A DNA stretch of 11,986 bases from Dichomitus squalens LYAD-421 SS1 (Eukaryota; Basidiomycota; Agaricomycetes; Polyporales; Polyporaceae), in the NCBI RefSeq assembly GCF_000275845.1, contig NW_006766893.1:292326-304311 (forward strand), in the 5' to 3' direction. A program made the position numbers and the translations under genes. The first letter of the stretch is position 1; each line of letters opens with the position of its first letter. The notes beneath the pieces were generated by a model. It was not told the DNA's origin. It searched no databases and saw nothing but the letters and a program-made list of their open reading frames with translations. This document shows positions 1 to 9,630 of the stretch, in pieces.

Positions 1-759
1 TGCTCGTCGTGCCGATAACGACTTCCCCCGCGCGACTTGATCAGCTGTGCGAAGAAGAGCCCGACACTGCCCGCGACGGTGTGCACGAGGACAAAGTCGC
101 CTGCTTGGACATTGTATGCCTCCGTCGCGAGCGCGAGGGCCGTGCAGCCTGTCGTTGGAACACGATCAGTTTGGGGCGGATGGGTATCAGAGACGTACAG
201 ACCAGGGGTGAGCGTCGCTATCGCAGTGCGGCCCGAAATTTCGTCAGGTAGAGGATAGACGGTGTCCCAGGTCGTGACGAAGTATTCCGACATCGGTCCA
301 TTGGGGAAGGCCATCCCGAACTGCGTCCATCATGAACGTCGTGCGTAACACCAGCGAGAACAATCCATATGCTTACCGAGACAACCCTGCTGCCAATGTT
401 GAGCGAGCGTACCTTGTACTCCTCGTCCTTCAGCACCTCGTCATCTGTGGGGACGGAGACAATCGTTCCGGCGCACTCGACACCAAAGGCAAATGGGAAG
501 GGTGGGAGCAGGAGTGGCCATACGCCCCGGCGTTTCTGGGCATCAGACCAGTTGACTCCAGCCCACTCGACCTGATGTGTAGTGTGAAAGGGTCAGTATT
601 GAATGTCATCGGAGCGCTCCTATTCAACAGACGACTCGCCTTGATGAGGATCTGATTCGGGCCTGGGGTTGGGACAGGAAACTGGAATTCCTCGATGACG
701 TCGGAAGAGTTGCCTGTCTTGGAGATGCCGACGGCAGTCATCTTGGTAGGGAGAGGCAT
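1..759 (-). CDS. Zeta-crystallin-type NADPH:quinone oxidoreductase, left copy, 3' end outside the window, frameshifted near the edge
   Basis: This is the N-terminal half of a medium-chain (MDR) NADPH:quinone reductase, an enzyme that reduces quinones with NADPH, probably in the cytosol. The model has exons 759-640, 571-377, 320-203 and 148-1. The start at 759 matches the right copy; a second in-frame Met lies six codons later (MTAVGISKTG). Visible features are the PTPGPNQILIK strand, the catalytic-domain segment VEWAGVNWSDAQ, GVECAGTIV, and the start of the Rossmann fold at DFVLVHTVAGSVG. Intron 1 (639-572) begins with GC rather than GT. Exon 4 reads well until about position 31, where one extra base relative to the right copy shifts the frame and removes the expected VIGTTS motif. 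Coding and intron sequence up to 463 is identical to the right copy. The gene may be functional if the extra base is an assembly error; otherwise it is a young pseudogene. Confidence 0.85.
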
Positions 760-848
760 GATGCAGGAAGCTCAGTAGATAGTCGAAGAAGAATATCCGG
801 GATGACTGGGTAGTGTTCGACACTGAGATACAGTTGTTTCGGTCTTCC

Positions 849-854
849 TTTATA
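849..854 (-). promoter_or_regulatory. TATA box of the left QOR copy
   Basis: Read on the minus strand, TATAAAGG lies 95 nt upstream of the start codon at 759, within a block conserved in the other copy (CTATGGTATAAA). Its position and its conservation in both arms support a core promoter. Confidence 0.65.
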
Positions 855-909
855 CCATAGCCCCTCCATGCCAGAGAAGCCACACGATCTCCGTGGACTT
901 GAGCATCGG

Positions 910-954
910 CCACAACGAACGGCCCGTTTGTGCGTTCAGTCGTAGGCGTTGTGG
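910..954. promoter_or_regulatory. Nested dyad in the left QOR promoter
   Basis: An 8-bp inverted repeat, CCACAACG (910-917) and CGTTGTGG (947-954), encloses an odd palindrome, AACGGCCCGTT (918-928). It lies 150-195 bp upstream of the start codon and is retained in the right arm at 11005-11049. Such symmetry fits a dimeric transcription-factor site, but I cannot name the factor. Confidence 0.4.
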
Positions 955-1058
955 AACGTTGTGTTCTGCAAGTCGCATGTAAACCTGCTGACGACAGACG
1001 CATCGGGGCATAGTGGGAACTTCCCAAAAAGGATCAACCCACCTGATTCTCCGGCACG

Positions 1059-1087
1059 CCAATAGCGCCTCCAATCGAAGTGCCAAT
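1059..1087 (-). promoter_or_regulatory. Cluster of three CCAAT boxes in the left QOR promoter
   Basis: CCAAT occurs at 1059-1063, 1071-1075 and 1083-1087 (ATTGG in the sense of the QOR gene), with starts 12 bp apart. CCAAT is the known target of the fungal HAP/NF-Y complex. The right arm keeps only one copy, at 10898-10902, because of a 24-nt length difference bounded by TATTGGC direct repeats. Confidence 0.4.
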
Positions 1088-1268
1088 ATTCTAGCTCGCT
1101 CCGGAGTGTCGGATGGACTCGAGGTTAGACACAGTGAATCTGCTTGACTGCGGTGCCGACTCCCGGGCATTGTATAGATGAGTGAAAGTGTTGTAAACGT
1201 CGACGTCAGAGATCCCGGGTGCCTGACTAGTACTATAGCATTATATCGCCGGTCAAACAAGCATCCGT

Positions 1269-1807
1269 TGGCCAGCTGTCTAAGCATCCAATGTCATGAG
1301 AGGAACGTATACATGTGAGTTTAACGCTTGTGAACGGGCAATGAACATGCATCGGAGTACGAGTGCCTAATGAAAGTCAGGACGATTGTGATGGGATTGG
1401 GTGGAGCTCAGGGAGCGATGCGCGTCTACATATCATTTTTCGGCGAGTGCCGATTCTCAAGCGCTCAAGAAGGGCGCCGACGCTTCGCGCGTAATGGTTC
1501 AGCTCGTGTTCTCCTGCCGGCCCCGAATTCTTCGTTGTCGTCCTGCTCATAATTGCTGAGGACAGAGTTCACACGGAGTCAATATTGACAGCGAATAGCC
1601 ATCCACGCTGACACTGCGCAGACGATCTTGGTATGAGACTACCGCCAATTGCTATTTTTTGGCAGCCAAAGCGAAAGCGATGACTCGGAAGGTCATCGTC
1701 GCATGAAGAGTCTGTACACGTCTTAGATGATTGTTTCTCTTTGATACTGAATGGGATAATGACTCGAAGATGATGAGTAAAATGGGCACTAGCCGGAATG
1801 AAGTACA
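1269..1807. other. Gap without a supported gene
   Basis: Open frames here are short and have no convincing splice continuity. A short plus-strand stretch at about 1459-1485 (ALKKGADAS) faintly resembles the AKANGAD region of QOR and would sit where the mirrored relic 2 is expected, but the match is too weak to call. Confidence 0.4.
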
Positions 1808-2978
1808 TCACTGTGTGACCAAATAATCCTCAGGCTGACAGCCGATCATGTACCCAACTGTAATCTCATCTTCGCTCTCCCAGGAAGCGTCAAATGATTG
1901 AGGCCCTGAGTACCCTTCCTCGTCTTCATACCAGAGCCCTATCATAACATTAGTCGAGCCGGAGTCCTTGCGAAATTGTGACACGTACATAACAAGATCA
2001 TATTCCCGAGGTGTCCCGTAACCCTCAGTCACTCTCGGACTGAGGCCCAGAGCCTCTCATTGTTGATGAGAAGAGTGTGGATTCCGTCACTCGACCGAAA
2101 TCGTGGCTTCAGGGAGATCTTGGGAGGTATAGTAATGTGTAATTGTGCCGGTGCCGTCGCGAGGCGCTATGCCATTCGGAGTCTATGAGCCCATACGCGC
2201 TGAAGATGAATATAATGCCGTGCATAACTTGCCTTGCGCTCGTTGTCTGCATACTCAATCTTCTTCTGCAGCGCTTCCAAAAGGACGATGCTACCAAGTT
2301 TGATATCCTCTGCTACGGCCTCAGCTGTCGTCTGATGCTGGTTGAGAATCTCTTCCATATCCCGTTCATCTTCGGAAATGTGCTTCTAAGGGAATATATC
2401 CCCGGGGATCATGCTTTCATAGTGAACCTCGTTCATGTGGTATAGCTCGGGATTGAACTGGGCACTGGTTGGTGGTCTGACGTGACGAGTATTATGAGCA
2501 AGCGATACCACAAGTTACAGCGATCTGATTTACTACGGAGTAAGTAGTGGCGGGCTTGTGAGCATCTGGATTGATAAAATTTGAGGCTATTCTGATGATC
2601 AGCTCTTGATATTGAGCATGTGCAGGCGCCTACTGACCCTTTCTGATGTCACTATGTGTAATAAAGCTGTCAGTCGTGACTCGTGTGCAGTACTACCTAA
2701 GACGCATCAGAAGGAGGTCAGCAGGCGTTTTGTGACGCCTTGTCTTCGCGACGTCGTGGATCAACTTGTGAAGAAGGCCTGACCTGAAAAAGCAGCTGGC
2801 GGAACATTCCTGCTCTTGAAGTCAGAACTGAGATGTCGATTCAGGGTCGTCTTAACTATGAGTAGTGGTAACTGCGCCATTCTACCAAGATTTCCCATCT
2901 CATCGGTGAGCGTAATGGTCGCCATCAGACCTCGGTTCGCAACTTCCAGCAGGTACATGTTGCAAGCGTCATTTGTGG
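1808..2978 (-). CDS. Unnamed multi-exon protein, partial model
   Basis: I do not recognise this protein. Several minus-strand segments read like spliced coding sequence. Exons 2978-2886 and 2827-2784 join in frame across a 58-nt intron, giving NMYLLEVANRGLMATITLTD and then MGNLVLTSRAGMFRQLLFQ. Exons 2476-2428 and 2385-2233 join in frame across a 42-nt intron (weak donor GTTCAC), giving NPELYHMNE followed by a charged helical region (ISEDERDMEEILNQHQTTAE, then LLEALQKKIEYADNERK), and end at a possible GC donor. A final open stretch, 2032-1808, is acidic (LWYEDEEGYSGPQSFDASWE) and ends at a TGA. The link between 2784 and 2476 and the splice near 2230-2040 are unresolved. No start codon is certain. 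It could be one gene, two genes or a decayed gene. Confidence 0.35.
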
Positions 2979-3387
2979 CTGCGAACACCCTTGATCATAC
3001 TGGCTGATAGATGGGATACGGGAGAACTGACGAAAAATGAAAGAGTCACGGATAATGCAGTGACTGTGTCGTGAGTCGTTCAACTTCCCGGTTACTCGTA
3101 ACCGGAAAAGGAGTTTGTAGTCGGGAACGAGGTTTGGAAACATGTTTGGCCATATTCATTTATGAACTATACCCCTGCAAAACCGTTAGCGTTCCTCACA
3201 AATTTATGGGGCCTGGTCTTACTTGGATGGCGCATGTGTGCTCGGGAAGTTAAGGATGATTTGGAACGGAAAACCTCGCAGTAACGATACACGAAAGCTG
3301 GACACCGCAGGTAGCACGCACACCCTCCGGAAGAGTACAACAGAAGCAAATGCCATACCGAGTAGGCAGACCAACAGAGCAACGATA
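2979..3387. other. Intergenic stretch downstream of NUP107
   Basis: I see no supported gene. It must contain the 3' untranslated region of the minus-strand NUP107 gene and, if the 1808-2978 model is real, the 5' end of that gene. Open frames on both strands lack protein-like composition. Confidence 0.4.
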
Positions 3388-6300
3388 CTATACTGTGAGT
3401 ATTCGGAACGGATCCGAACCGCCACCCTCCAGTCCTGCCAGGACGGCCTGACGGACTGCGCCAAGGTAATCGCCCAGCCGACGACCGTCCTGCTTCGAGA
3501 AGTCCTCGTACAGCCTGTATCGCGAGTCTGCAACGATATTGACCAGCGAAAGCGCGTGCTTCATGTTCCTAAAGGCGTGCATATGCTGTGTCAGTTGCAA
3601 ACGGCCAAGACGCAGAGAGGGCCAAGCGACGCACTCGGGGATGCGACTCCGGGAGCCAACAAGGATGGAGTGTAGGCGGATGATGAGCTCGGGGATGTAG
3701 ATTTGTCGTATGCGACTCAGGTCGCGGCGTCTCCGATCCCCTAGAGACCCATCCGTATACTTATCAGCGTCGGCGGGGGCAGCACGCAAGCGAACAACGC
3801 ACCATTGTGCACCTCCGCGTCCGACATGAGCCAGTCCGTCGTCAGCAGCTTGATCACCTGCTCTCTCGCCTGCTCGACCAACGTCTACCCACACCAGGAA
3901 CGTCAGCGTTAGCGGCGCCCCTCGCGACGCACGGGTGGGAGAGGACGCACCTTGTAATCGTCCAGCCACGCCAACCTCGTCTCCTTGTTCATCTGTGGCT
4001 GCTCCAGCGCCTGTGTCTCCACGACGCGCGAGAGGAGTTCCCAGACGTTGAAGAACTGCCGGTAGTGCATGAACTCCGTCGCCTGGTCCTCGGGTTCAGG
4101 CAGACTCCCGAGCTCCGGTGGGAGCATGTCGAGGAGCATCTTCGATAGTTGGATGCGTCCTCGTCCTGAGGAGAGAGTTGAGCATGTATGGGTAGAGAGA
4201 AGCGTGGTGAAGGTACCCAGGAAGTAGCGGAGAATAACATTGGCCTGCTCTAGCGCAGTGTCGTATGTCGACTCCAGGAACGTCGTCCACTCGATCGAAC
4301 GCAGGAGCAGGATCTCCGCGTCCGTCGCTGCAGGCTCCAGCCCGATGATTGACGGCAGAGGACCCTTCACAGGGGGCAAGATCTGCTCAGCGCCCTCCGT
4401 CAGCTCCTATGTCGCACAGATCTTTATTTCTGTCTAACTCACCGTGAACGTCTTTTCAATCGTCCTCTCCGCCGTGACAATTGCCACCCGCTCGATATCC
4501 AAGCCGTGCTCCCGTGCACGAGTGAGCGCGAGCCTTCGCTCATGCATATCCCCAGACAGCTCGAGCGACGTGAGGAACAGCGCATAGCGCTCCACCGCGT
4601 TATCCCCGAGCGCCCCGGCGTACATCGCGATCAGCTCCCGCTGGCCCGCGCTTTCGAGCACTCGCAGATATGCTTCGAGGATGACCTGGGTCGCGAGTGG
4701 GGAGACGGGCATGTCGATCAGCTGCAGGAAGAGGCAGAGATGTGCGAAGAAGCGCGTCAGCGCCGGGTACCTACGCCGTGGCCCGTCAGCTAAGTGCAGA
4801 ACGTCAGACCAAGCAGAACTCACTCGGGCGCCGAGACATATATACCCTCCTGCAGCCCATTTGCAAACGACTCCAACAGCTCATCAGTCTTGTCTAGGAT
4901 GATATGCAGCTGCGAGATGTGGTACGGGTGGTCTGCTGGGGCACCTTCCGCGACCTGCACCGCCTCCAAGGCCTCCAGCATCTGCTTCACGTCCTCTTCC
5001 CACTCCTCCTCCACCTCCTCTTCGGGAACCCCGCCTGCTTCACTTGCCGCGCTGCCTTCCAGTGTGCCCAAGCCGCTCTCCCAGAAACATTCCCGCGCGA
5101 TGCGGGCGAGTCCGAGGCTTAGACGCTCCTCGCACGCGATGCTCACCAAAACCCACAGGTGGTCTTCCCAGGTGCGGCACACAGCCTTTAGCACGGCAGC
5201 GGTGGAGGGTGTGGGTGCGAGGGCAGCGTATAGCGCACGCTCTGTTGGGGAGAGCGTTGTCTGAATAGAAATGATCAGTCGATCACAACGTTGGCGCACC
5301 CGAGGAAACCGACGTACATTGAGTGCAGTTCGCTGGCAGACGGTTTTCCACATCTGCCTGCGGACATTCCCAGACCATTGTTGGGAGTCCTCCGTGTCCT
5401 CCTCGTCCATCGCGTCATCGTCCCGTGGTGCATTCGCTGAACATACAATGGATCGGGCGTTTGAATGGAATGTCTGGGGGGTTGAACGGGGATAGCCACT
5501 CACAAATCGTTCTCCACTGGAAGAGAAGCGCGCCCCGAAGACTCGCCGCGCGCCATGGCTGGTTCGCTTTCCTGCACAGGTCGATCGCGTCTTCGAGCTG
5601 ACCTGCGCGGACGTGCCCATACAGAGCTTGAAGGAAAGCTTTTTCATATGCCTGCCGTGTCTCGCCCTCAGCAAGGGCTCGTCATCGAACACAATCGCGG
5701 TCGAGCTCCGCGCAAGAGTGATTGAAAGCGACCTACTCACCGCATCGTCTGGGGCCAGACCCTTTCCCTCTTCACCGCTCCTGTTCACAGCATCCGGGTC
5801 CAACTCCGATACCACACCGCCAGCCACGCGTCCTGTCCGCTTGCCTTGTAGCACGGCATTTCGGGTGAATCGCCAGTATCCATTCGTTGCACCCGGGGTT
5901 GCTGGTAGTGGCGCAGAGTCGTGCAGCCACTCTCTTACTACGACAAGGGAAGAGAGCGTGATGGACGCGTTCATGATGGATTGGGCGAGGTTAGCGGGTG
6001 GCGTATATGGGTTGGCGGCGAGGAGGTCTCGGGGATGAGGGTATTCAGGTAGAGTGGTCTTGCGCAGTCTATCGTAGACGTTCAAAAAGCTTTCATGCAG
6101 CAGATCGGAATACAACGTACGACATGAGTGCCTGCAGTAGTGCCCATGTATCACTCTCCATTTTGAGTGCGTCCAGCTCGGTGGGTGAAGCGGTCCCCTC
6201 CACGACTGCCTCCTGCAGCTCCGCCAGGCTGATAGGCGCGTCGATGTGTATTCACCACATGAAAACTGCTCTCATGCTTACTGCTGGTTGCATATTTCGC

Positions 6301-6412
6301 GCAGCCTCGGCGCGAACCCGGTCTCCGGATGTAGGAGGGCTTCGAGATCATCCTTGTTCGTTTGGCAAACGGACAGAACCTCCGCGCAAGCGGCGTATAA
6401 AGCTTCAGACAT
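3388..6412 (-). CDS. nup107: Nucleoporin NUP107/NUP84, complete, 12 exons
   Basis: This is the alpha-helical scaffold subunit of the Y-shaped (Nup107-160 / Nup84) complex of the nuclear pore; the family is known to bind Nup133 through its C-terminal end. Exons are 6412-6282, 6228-6121, 6068-5741, 5651-5504, 5436-5318, 5260-4824, 4770-4443, 4382-4217, 4165-3951, 3884-3803, 3740-3635 and 3568-3388. All eleven introns are GT-AG, and the joined frame is open for 2349 nt (782 residues). Recognisable segments include VVREWLHDSAP, the Nup84 core LEDAIDLCRKANQPWRAASL, GALLFQWRTI, LSPTERALYAALAPTPST, RTWEDHLWVLVSIACEE, AMYAGALGDNAVERYALFL, IYIPELIIRLHSILV and LVNIVADSRYRLYEDF. An in-frame TGA nine nt upstream supports the start at 6412. 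Intron 3 (5740-5652) has another in-frame acceptor giving an exon start at 5666 and five more residues. No frameshift or stop is seen, so it appears functional. Confidence 0.95.
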
Positions 6413-6840
6413 AGACTTTCACCTGAAATAGCCCAGTATCAACGGTGAGCACGCAGGTCAGGAGGGAAGCGATGCGAAGGAAGGGTAGTGGAGGCACAGA
6501 GGGAGTGGCGCGCACGACGCGTTCGACGGCGAGCCTAAGGAATAGGCGCACATCGCATCGTTGTCTCTTACCTGCATCTCATAGTGCAGCACATTTCCAA
6601 GATCATACGTTAATCTGGACACATCCGATACTAATTGTGCATCCACCGTCGCGCCAGGTACTTCTACAACATTTGCATGTTGGTTAGCCCCCGCCCGTCA
6701 TGATATATCCGGCAACTCCTTGGTACCCTCCTTTCCGATTTCTTGGGTCTTCATAACATGCCGAATCTAAGCAGAACTTTCCGACGAAGCATACCCAGCA
6801 AGTGCACACCAATGGGCCAAACTGAAAGTACATTGGAGAT
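6405..6840 (-). CDS. C-terminal exons of an unnamed protein overlapping the NUP107 start
   Basis: I do not recognise the family. Four minus-strand segments join in frame with plausible splice signals: 6840-6810, 6766-6727, 6663-6572 and 6422-6405, with introns of 43, 63 and 149 nt. The product reads SPMYFQFGPL, then IRHVMKTQEIGKE, then VPGATVDAQLVSDVSRLTY, then DLGNVLHYEMQ, ending VKVYV and a TGA at 6407-6405. That stop lies inside the NUP107 coding region, eight bases past its ATG and in another frame. The 5' end is not determined. A further open stretch at 7150-6985 (KSEICETITLKSPSHTFGAI) may belong to the same gene. Alternatively the last intron (6571-6423) belongs to a NUP107 5' leader. 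Confidence 0.4.
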
Positions 6841-7155
6841 CTGAGTGGGCCCTGCTTTCTCTTTGGAGGCAACGACCGCGCCCCACTGATTGCCTCTTCA
6901 GCGTATTTGCACACAGTTCGTACATTCAGTGCCTAGTATGCCCGTACAGAAGCTTACACAAGACCTCTGCGCTGATCGAGTTACCGACATCATCCCAGGT
7001 TTCGTCGATTGCCCCAAAAGTATGTGATGGAGACTTTAAAGTGATCGTCTCGCAGATCTCAGACTTGAACGCGTTCTTGCGGCCCTTCCTCTGCCGCCTT
7101 CCACGGCCAGGATGACCGCCGTCGGGCTGCAGGACGGGAGACACATTGAAAGTCA

Positions 7156-7460
7156 TTGGCAAGCGACTACGTCCTCGTGCACGCCATCGCGGGTTACGTC
7201 GGGCTCTTCGCGCGGTTTGTCAAGGCGCACGAAGGAGCGTCATTTGCGCGATGGGCGCCCGGAGACTGCGAAAGCCGCCTTGTTGCATACAAGACCGAGA
7301 ATGTCACGCACGATCATAGTGGCAAGCTGGGCGCGCATTCGATCTCGCACAGTGTCGGAAAGGGTGTGTAAATCTTGTTGGATTCGCGTACTGACAGTCG
7401 TGCCAGGATACGGAACTAGCAAGCATCCACACGGAAGGCACGATCATCTTGAACGGATTC
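7156..7460 (+). pseudogene. Decayed quinone oxidoreductase fragment (relic 1)
   Basis: Translation gives SDYVLVHAIAG-YVGLF, which aligns with the Rossmann-fold start of the flanking QOR genes (GDFVLVHTVAGSVGLFF); over 47 nt there are 8 mismatches. After a frame change, PETAKAA matches PEKAA. Returning to the first frame, YKTENV is followed by a GEGVHAIFDGVGK-like stretch (GAHSISHSVGKGV) ending at a TAA. Past a possible intron, IHTEGTIILNG at 7425-7457 resembles the family's RRKGTIVSVGN. The fragment lacks the N-terminal domain and the C-terminus and carries shifts and a stop, so it cannot make an enzyme. It is clearly older than the two end copies. Confidence 0.7.
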
Positions 7461-9630
7461 CAGTCTGATCTCGTAAAGACTCGCGCGCCCTTCGCGTCTC
7501 ACAGATCATTACGATCAAGGCGGTCGAGCATTCTCTTCGCATGGCGAGCATCCTTTCCCTCGGCTCCTCTGTCTTTCTCATCCTCAATGCTCAGTCTCTG
7601 ACCTGCGTCATGGCCGCCGCGGGCCGGTAGCATGTCGGGAGGTGATTTCTGACGGCTCTCGTCGCGAACGAGTCTTCATGCCGACTGTACGCAAGGAGAG
7701 CCCATTTCGTCCCGAAAGCATACTAGACGTGAGGGACCGAATCCATGGGAAGAGAGGACGACTGGGAAGTGCTTGATCAAGGGAGAGGATTATGTGTATG
7801 GCGCGTCAGGAAGTGATTGCACCAAACATGTCTCCCCAACTCTCAATGCAATCTCTCGTCTAGGATTCAGTATTGCTAGAGAAGAGATACAGGAGGATCC
7901 ATATCACAACATGTCAGGTGCCTGGCGTTCCATGGTAAATGGTATGGCCCTTCCCCGTGCCGATTCCGGCAACCGTCGTCCTTGGTACCTACTACCTCTA
8001 CTCACCACATGCTAGCCAAAATTATGGTTGCGCCTTCTGATGTGTATCTCTCTTCGTATGTATGCCGTCAGTTGTTGAACCGAGGGTTCTGGATCACCTT
8101 CGCATAATCTAGTGCTATCAAATATTCTCCTTCCGGATACCGTTGAGTATGTTTTCAAAACTGTCAAGTAGAGTTATTCTGCGCCCCATGCAATGCTGAG
8201 ATGGACCAGATCCTATACCGTGAAATATTGCGTTCAGAACAACTCTAGTAGCGGACTTCGGTCGTCTAGGAGCCTGAAGAGCATCGGAGTGACGTACGCA
8301 AATGAGACCGGTGAGTCACGTGCCTGTGTTGCAACCCAGCGCCGGCTCTGAGCTACTCCCTGCGCTCCGGCGAACATCATGACACATCTCCTCGCTGTAC
8401 CGTTGCCTTTCGACGGTGCCAGGAGCGTGTTGTGTCGACGCGCATTCCTTTGTTCTTCTCATCTGCTCTGCTTCCGACATAGCTAGAACTGTGTCCCTTC
8501 GCTTCTGCACACATACAGGCAAGCTTTTTGTTCACTGTAAGTTCGTGTTCTTGGTTGTCCCATTCATCTTTCTTCGCTCACCTTTTCCTCCTCTCTTCCT
8601 CATTGTGACACGAATTGAAGCGCCCTGCGACAGCCCCTTCCTGTCCCCACTGATCCGCAGGTGGCTCCTGGCGGTCGTGATGCCCCGTCTCCCTACCCTG
8701 AACTGCGTTCCCGGTCTACTCCTGACGTCTAGGCAAGTTGAGTCTGCTCGTAATCTTGTCCGTTTTTAGAGGCATTGGGTAGCGGACGCCAAGGCTATTT
8801 ATGCCAGGTATAAGGTGCGCATTCATGGTCGGCACTCCGCCTTGCGTCTAGAATACATTGTCACGGTTGAGGTTGAAGGTCATTAGGATCTGTTGCAGCG
8901 CCGGTTCTACTATATGTACTATGGCAGTACCGCGCCGCGGCAGATTCTGGTGCTTTCCTAATTATTAACCGTGTCGACGTCTTGTAGACTGTGCACACAC
9001 GCCAAACGAAACTGCTAGTCCTTCTCGTCAGGGTGTGGGCGTGCATCTGGAGATTCCTTGCATCGTTGACATTCCAGGCCGTTCTGACAGCGGCGAATCT
9101 GCAGCCCTTAGCACCCAAGGCCGTAATAGTTGATCTCGTGAGTACATTTCTGTGTACAAGCCTCTTGAGCGCGTTTCCTTGCCATCCTCCAAAGTACGCC
9201 GATGAGGCCAACACGTGGGTCAGCATCCCTGAGTTTCATCTCTTCTCACGCAACGCTATCTCGTTGTTTCTTGCTGCGTTACCCCGTCGTCTAGTGCACG
9301 GCGGAGGCCGACCATCTGGCTCATCACAGACGAGAGCGAGATCAACGCGCGGTGCTATCCACGTCCGCTTCCACCAATCTCCCTCCCTTTCATCTTACAT
9401 ATCCAGTCTGACTTTCTCGTCGCCGGCGATGGGGCTTTCTCCAAAGCAGTGTATGCTCGGCCCCATAGCGTTCGCACGACTCTTATTGCAGGTCGCTCCC
9501 AGAAACATGGTCTAAATAGCTGTGGGATGAGGCGTCAGCAGGTGCGTGATGATCGAGGGAAGGACAGCCCTAGGCACACGGTCAAGAAAGTGGGTATCTC
9601 CTCATAACCGGCGTACAACGCAACGTTGAG
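7461..9630. other. Long stretch without a supported gene
   Basis: No continuous gene could be built. A plus-strand open frame at 8416-8769 runs through a pyrimidine-rich stretch and looks compositional. At 9081-9240 two pieces read more like exons: VLTAANLQPLAPKAVIVDL ends at a GTGAGT donor at 9138, and a 57-nt intron to 9194 would continue YADEANTW. Nothing convincing precedes or follows them. In another frame, 9300-9510 is open (PTIWLITDESEIN) but unsupported. No transposon ends, tRNA or tandem repeats were noticed. It may contain remnants too old to read. Confidence 0.35.

Larger units (their letters stand above)
1..1268. repeat. Left arm of a large inverted repeat (QOR gene plus promoter)
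   Basis: The reverse complement of this arm matches 10757-11961. Position i on the left pairs with 11963-i from 32 to 759 without any indel; one extra base lies at about 22-31, and positions 1-20 pair with 11962-i. Base by base, 32-463 is identical to the partner, 464-759 has 13 mismatches, and 760-1040 has scattered substitutions and small indels. From 1040 to 1140 the match persists with a 24-nt length difference. Beyond that it is patchy, ending in a 16-of-18 match at 1251-1268 against 10757-10774. The arm contains a QOR gene and its promoter but no transposon-like terminal structure. Confidence 0.95.

Noticed and set aside
1459..1485. Possible fifth QOR relic (ALKKGADAS)
   Set aside because: The match is only a few residues around GAD, with no supporting nucleotide similarity on either side.
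3223..3675. Plus-strand open frame of 150 codons
   Set aside because: It overlaps the last NUP107 exons in antisense and has no recognisable features.
4794..5264. Plus-strand open frame of 156 codons
   Set aside because: It lies antisense to NUP107 exons 6 and 7, is serine/threonine-rich and has the composition of a reverse-frame shadow.
5613..6038. Plus-strand open frame of 141 codons
   Set aside because: It is antisense to NUP107 exons 3 and 4, whose splice-consistent frame clearly encodes the nucleoporin.
8416..8769. Plus-strand frame of 117 codons rich in F, L and P, resembling a membrane protein
   Set aside because: The hydrophobicity comes from a pyrimidine-rich stretch; there is no start context, splice continuity or recognisable motif.
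8991..9515. Plus-strand frame of 174 codons, the longest in the right half
   Set aside because: It runs through likely splice donors and pyrimidine-rich DNA, and its second half is low-complexity S/R/P. Only the short pieces at 9081-9240 look possibly exonic.
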